Under the pieces are notes generated by a model. The model was given only the letters and a program-made list of their open reading frames with translations. It did no database searches and was not told the DNA's origin. From NCBI GenBank assembly GCA_950295325.1, contig OX485807.1:19127666-19191665 (forward strand): a stretch of 64,000 nucleotides of DNA. Direction: 5' to 3'. The position numbers and the translations under genes are program-made. Within the stretch, counting starts at the first letter, position 1; every line of letters starts with the position of its first letter. The stretch comes from Polytrichum commune. Lineage: Eukaryota > Streptophyta > Polytrichopsida > Polytrichales > Polytrichaceae. This document shows, one piece after another, positions 60,346-64,000 of the stretch.

Positions 60346-61413
60346 TTCCTAATTACACAGTTGAATTGCAATACTTCACCTTTACTGAAGTGAGACCGAA
60401 TGCCTGCAATGCTGGAACCCTCCACAACTTTCGTGGGATGGATGACACGAGCTCAAGTGGAGCTAGAGATCGTCATACGGTTGCGGAGATATTCAAGTGA
60501 GCTCCAAAAACATGAAGGGAAGCGGATACGTCTTTGATTTGGATTCGCCAACCATCTCGTGTTTCATATCCTAGGAGCTAGTCGGAAAAAGTGACCATTT
60601 AAGACCCATCCATCTACCATAAAGCATAGAAAGCATAGCAACGTCTAGCATAAGGGTGAAGGGGTAACCAGTTAGGGGTCGGGAGCTTTTGGCTCGTCGG
60701 AAGGAGGTAATATTCGTACCAATTTGGACAGCCACCTCAAGGTGAGGGGCACTATTTCTAGTGGACATGCGTCGAAGTGGTAATTAATGCGGGAGGAGGG
60801 TTGTCGTGAGTGCTATGTAGTAGTAGTAGTAGTAGTGAGGTTGCGGTAGATATTATGTGGCGAGCCGTTCGATTGAAAGTCCTGTGGTTGTCATGAGGCA
60901 AAGTAAGGCGACTTCGTTCCCCAAAAAGGAGCACCTGGACTATATAGCTAATTGGGTCCACGTGAAGCCTCCGCTTCTTTTCTTCCTTCCTTTCTTTCAT
61001 GCATGCAATTTCATTTGGAAAGAAAGAAAGAAAGAAAGAAAGCGAGCAAGAGGAAAGGAGGAGACGGGTGCCCTAGCCAGCTAGTTAAGTAGCGTGTGCC
61101 CGCCCGACCCTCATTCCGGGGGACAAGTTGCATCACCGTCCGAGTATTGAAAGAAGTAAAAAGGCTTTGCTTTGGGCGCACCTCTCCATGGATGGATTGA
61201 ATGGGTCCAATTGATTTTCTGCCTTGATCCGAGTCCTGTGGTTCACAGGTCTCTTAGAACGGTGTTCCAAAATATCAATGAAACCTACACCCACACTAGA
61301 CTATCAATTCACAAGAGTTGATTGGGGGGAAGTGCAACTGTAACTACACTGCTTTGTCTAATTAGTGTGGGTGGGAAACTGTAACCCTAAATCATGTAGA
61401 TTGTCATACCAAT
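60346..61413. other. Unassigned DNA with microsatellites
   Basis: 60537-60620 resembles the sequence flanking the hAT-like MITE at 58497. A TAG-type run lies at 60821-60836 and an AAAG run at 61019-61041. No gene is recognised. Confidence 0.4.
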
Positions 61414-61632
61414 GATCAGGGAGAACCGGCAATTAGTTACAAAGGAACCGGTTGAGTTTGAGAAATAACCGGTTGAAGTTCAAGACTGCAGGAAAATTAC
61501 CGATCAGTTTAGAGGAATTCATAGAATGTACCCCAATTTAACAAAGGAAAACCAGAGGATGTCAACATGTAACCAGTTGGACTTGCAAACACTAGGATCT
61601 CAATCGATTATGCCCAAAAATCTCCCCAATCA
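61414..61632. mobile_element. AACCGGTT repeat family, inverted intact copy
   Basis: It matches 16888-17105 in reverse over its full length. This is the reference used to recognise the interrupted copy at 38954-39474. Confidence 0.65.
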
Positions 61633-64000
61633 CTGTGTCATACTCAAGTTTCGGAATTGAACTTCACAGACAAAAGTTATGAGAGGTCAAAATAGACATT
61701 CCCACCTTTTTCCGTTCAAGTGATCATCGACATCCTTCTGATTACTTTGATTGATGAGCCTAGTAGGTTGAATGATGTCTATGTTTGGAACCTATGTTTC
61801 AATCTCATCATGGCATGCATCTTTTGTAGTTTCCATCCTCGTGACAAATGGCAAGCTTTGTCATACACCACTCAAACAGATGTGTCTGATTAAGAAAAAG
61901 GGGACTACACAAGGCCCGTGCAGTACCTTGGTATTATTGTACAACCAAATAATAAGCAGTGCGAAGAATAGTAGTTGTTTATAACACACAACCATTACAA
62001 TATGTATTTACATCACCAAACACAAGGAAGGGAGGATTCGCATCTTTTGGAAATACAATCATTCTCATGATTGAGCACTGTGTCATTTGGAGAAATAAAA
62101 AATAAGAAAAAAGGGAATGGTACGGAGCTGGGTCATGATTTCAATCCCTAGCAAGCTTATAATCGTTTCATAGTGCATCGATCTGATCTCGCACATTTGG
62201 TCGTTTTCCTTCTTGAAATCCCGCCCCCGGCCTCCGTGCGGCACTAAGTTGTATATTGAAGTCCGGGTGCCAGAGTTTATCCACTAGACTGGCAGTTCTT
62301 GTATTAAAATTCAGGGCACAAGCTTACCAAGTACATTATCTGGACTTCATCAATCTAAGTTAATGGTACACCTCCTTGTCTTAGCTTATCTTCAAGAGTA
62401 TATGTATCTTCACTTATCTTCCATGGAGTCACAACATTCTTGACTGTACATCGATTTGTACTCAACTTAATACATCCTCGTTGTTGGGTGCCAAGAGGGA
62501 ATTGCTGCTTACAAGCGTACGTCTCATCCATCGGTCATCCACCTAACCCTAAAAATTGACCTCCTATAGGTTTTTGGTTGATTCATCTCAAATGCTTGCA
62601 AACTAGATCAATTTGGACGTCTTTGAAGGTAAATTCAGTGTCTAATTAATTTGAAATTAGTAGCACATACACAAATGCAGCATGCGAAATTCCGTATCAT
62701 CCTCATTGGTGGACTAAGTTGAGGAACCTTATGTCATATTTCCATCTTATTACGCACATACAAGGTCGGCCCTGACAAAGTTCTCCTCTTTAGAAGAACT
62801 ACTTCTAAAATCACTAAGGATGTTTTCAATAAAATGATGATTTGTTCTTTCATAACATAAGCAACATACCTAAAAAGAATGCATCAAGATGAATCCATTG
62901 ATACCAATTTGTGTTTGAACTTCCAACTGTCATTCTTGAAACTACTTAAACGCCATGTTTCTTAAGCTTGGGTCAACTTCAATACATACAAGCATATGAG
63001 ACCTAAGCAACTCATCTTGCATTAGTGAGTTTTCTCATGTATCTACTATGGCGATACATTTCTAGAAATCTCAATGATGCAAGGTGATTTTCATTGACGT
63101 GAGATGAGTTGCCTAGGATACATATGCTTGTAGTGATACCCCATAGGCAATTGTTTTCACTTCCAAGAGAATATGTAAAATTCTCAGAATACATGTAGAG
63201 TACTCTTAAAGATGCTTATATTACAAAAACAACTCCAAATTTATGCTTCTTAAATTTTCTTTTATCATCATTCCCAAACCAAGTTCTAAAGATGATGACC
63301 CCTATGGATGCTATAGATAGTTGCTACTCTAGAAGCTCAATGTACAATCCATCAACCCAAAACCAACACCATGACACACCATACAAATGGGCAACTGTTT
63401 CTTGAATTTGTGTTTCATTGCCAAGTGGACACCGAGAATGGAATGAGTTCGGACCTCCTGATCCCGAAACACACCTAAATTGCAAAAGGATTGCAAAAGG
63501 ATGAAGGCTCTGCAAATATCATTTAGCTCTTGTCGATACTTGCCATGAAAGTGCTCTTTGTCGGCACTATGGACGTAAAACAACAACAAACTTCACATGC
63601 TTGTACGAGTCGATTTTATCGATCCCAACAATCTTTCCCACAAGTACACATGGGAGGGTTGCACTTACACACGAGCTTACACTTCAACCGAGGGTGCCAT
63701 ATCATACTCATCGATTCATGTCTCAAATGCAAAGTAGCTTCGATCCGGGAGTTTGCCACATATGGCGCTAGCTATAATAGTTGTGCATATCTTTCACTAC
63801 TTGCTTATATCTCCACATGGAGTGCCATTCGTGCGGCCCACGCTAGTGGAGTAGTGAATGACAAATACCAGCCACACAATGTGCAAGCTCATATAATAGG
63901 TTACCATAGCACAAACTTTTAGTACTCCTCCTACTCTTCCTACTACTACTACTACTCTATAAGCTCCATGGACAATGAAACGGTGGGGTTTTATCTGCCA
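61633..64000. other. Right edge without a recognised gene
   Basis: 62490-62600 carries a fragment of the foldback family seen at 19132-19785 ('acaagcgtacgtctcatcca'). The other open frames (63329-63589 minus, 63530-63922 plus) have no recognisable domain. Confidence 0.4.

Noticed and set aside
61780-62340. Possible tRNA or other small RNA gene
   Set aside because: I scanned for B-box and cloverleaf patterns here and found none that could be completed.
63530-63922. 130-codon open frame near the right edge
   Set aside because: No domain, biased composition typical of random AT-rich DNA, no splice partners seen.

Overview
This window is nuclear DNA of a green plant (streptophyte). It has spliced genes with GT-AG introns of about 80 to 800 bp, plastid-targeted plant proteins (a RimM-UDP-sugar pyrophosphorylase fusion and a starch synthase IV-like enzyme), a Ser-Pro-rich extensin, a TTTAGGG-type telomere-like motif, many plant-type MITEs, and a decayed piece of plant mitochondrial rRNA. 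I cannot name the species. Short introns in a repeat-rich, AT-rich background and the LINE type would fit a bryophyte, lycophyte, fern or streptophyte alga, but this is inference.

Genes occupy only the first half. From left to right: (1) 1.3-2.6 kb, minus strand, a membrane protease-like gene of the CPBP/CAAX-protease-related family, with a tandemly duplicated intron next to it; (2) 5.77-12.85 kb, plus strand, an 11-exon gene that joins in one frame from a transit-peptide-like start through a RimM domain to a UDP-GlcNAc-pyrophosphorylase-like domain (839 codons plus stop); (3) 14.1-16.6 kb, minus strand, a 3-exon secreted extensin-like protein with a His-rich tail, convergent with gene 2; (4) 24.3-29.3 kb, minus strand, a 15-coding-exon starch synthase with a TATA box near 30.2 kb. 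Genes 2 and 4 are probably plastid proteins (ribosome maturation, starch granule initiation). Gene 3 is a cell-wall protein. Nothing suggests the four act as one pathway.

The rest is repeat territory. Several families can be defined to the base by terminal inverted repeats and target-site duplications: three hAT-like MITE groups (8-bp duplications), a TA-flanked MITE, a pogo-type element that keeps only the two ends of its transposase, a Harbinger-like element (TTA duplication), and several foldback elements. Between 35 and 50 kb there are dead LINE fragments, two oppositely oriented LTR-element remnants, a tandem array of about 70 bp units, and a mitochondrial 18S rRNA 3' end inserted inside another repeat. 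From about 49.4 kb to the right end I see no convincing gene; it holds MITEs, degenerate tandem repeats and unrecognised AT-rich DNA.

I found no CRISPR array, operon or bacterial feature. The most unusual items are the CPBP gene with substituted active-site motifs, the gutted pogo element, the MITE pair whose terminal repeats are largely G homopolymers, and the mitochondrial insertion inside a repeat.
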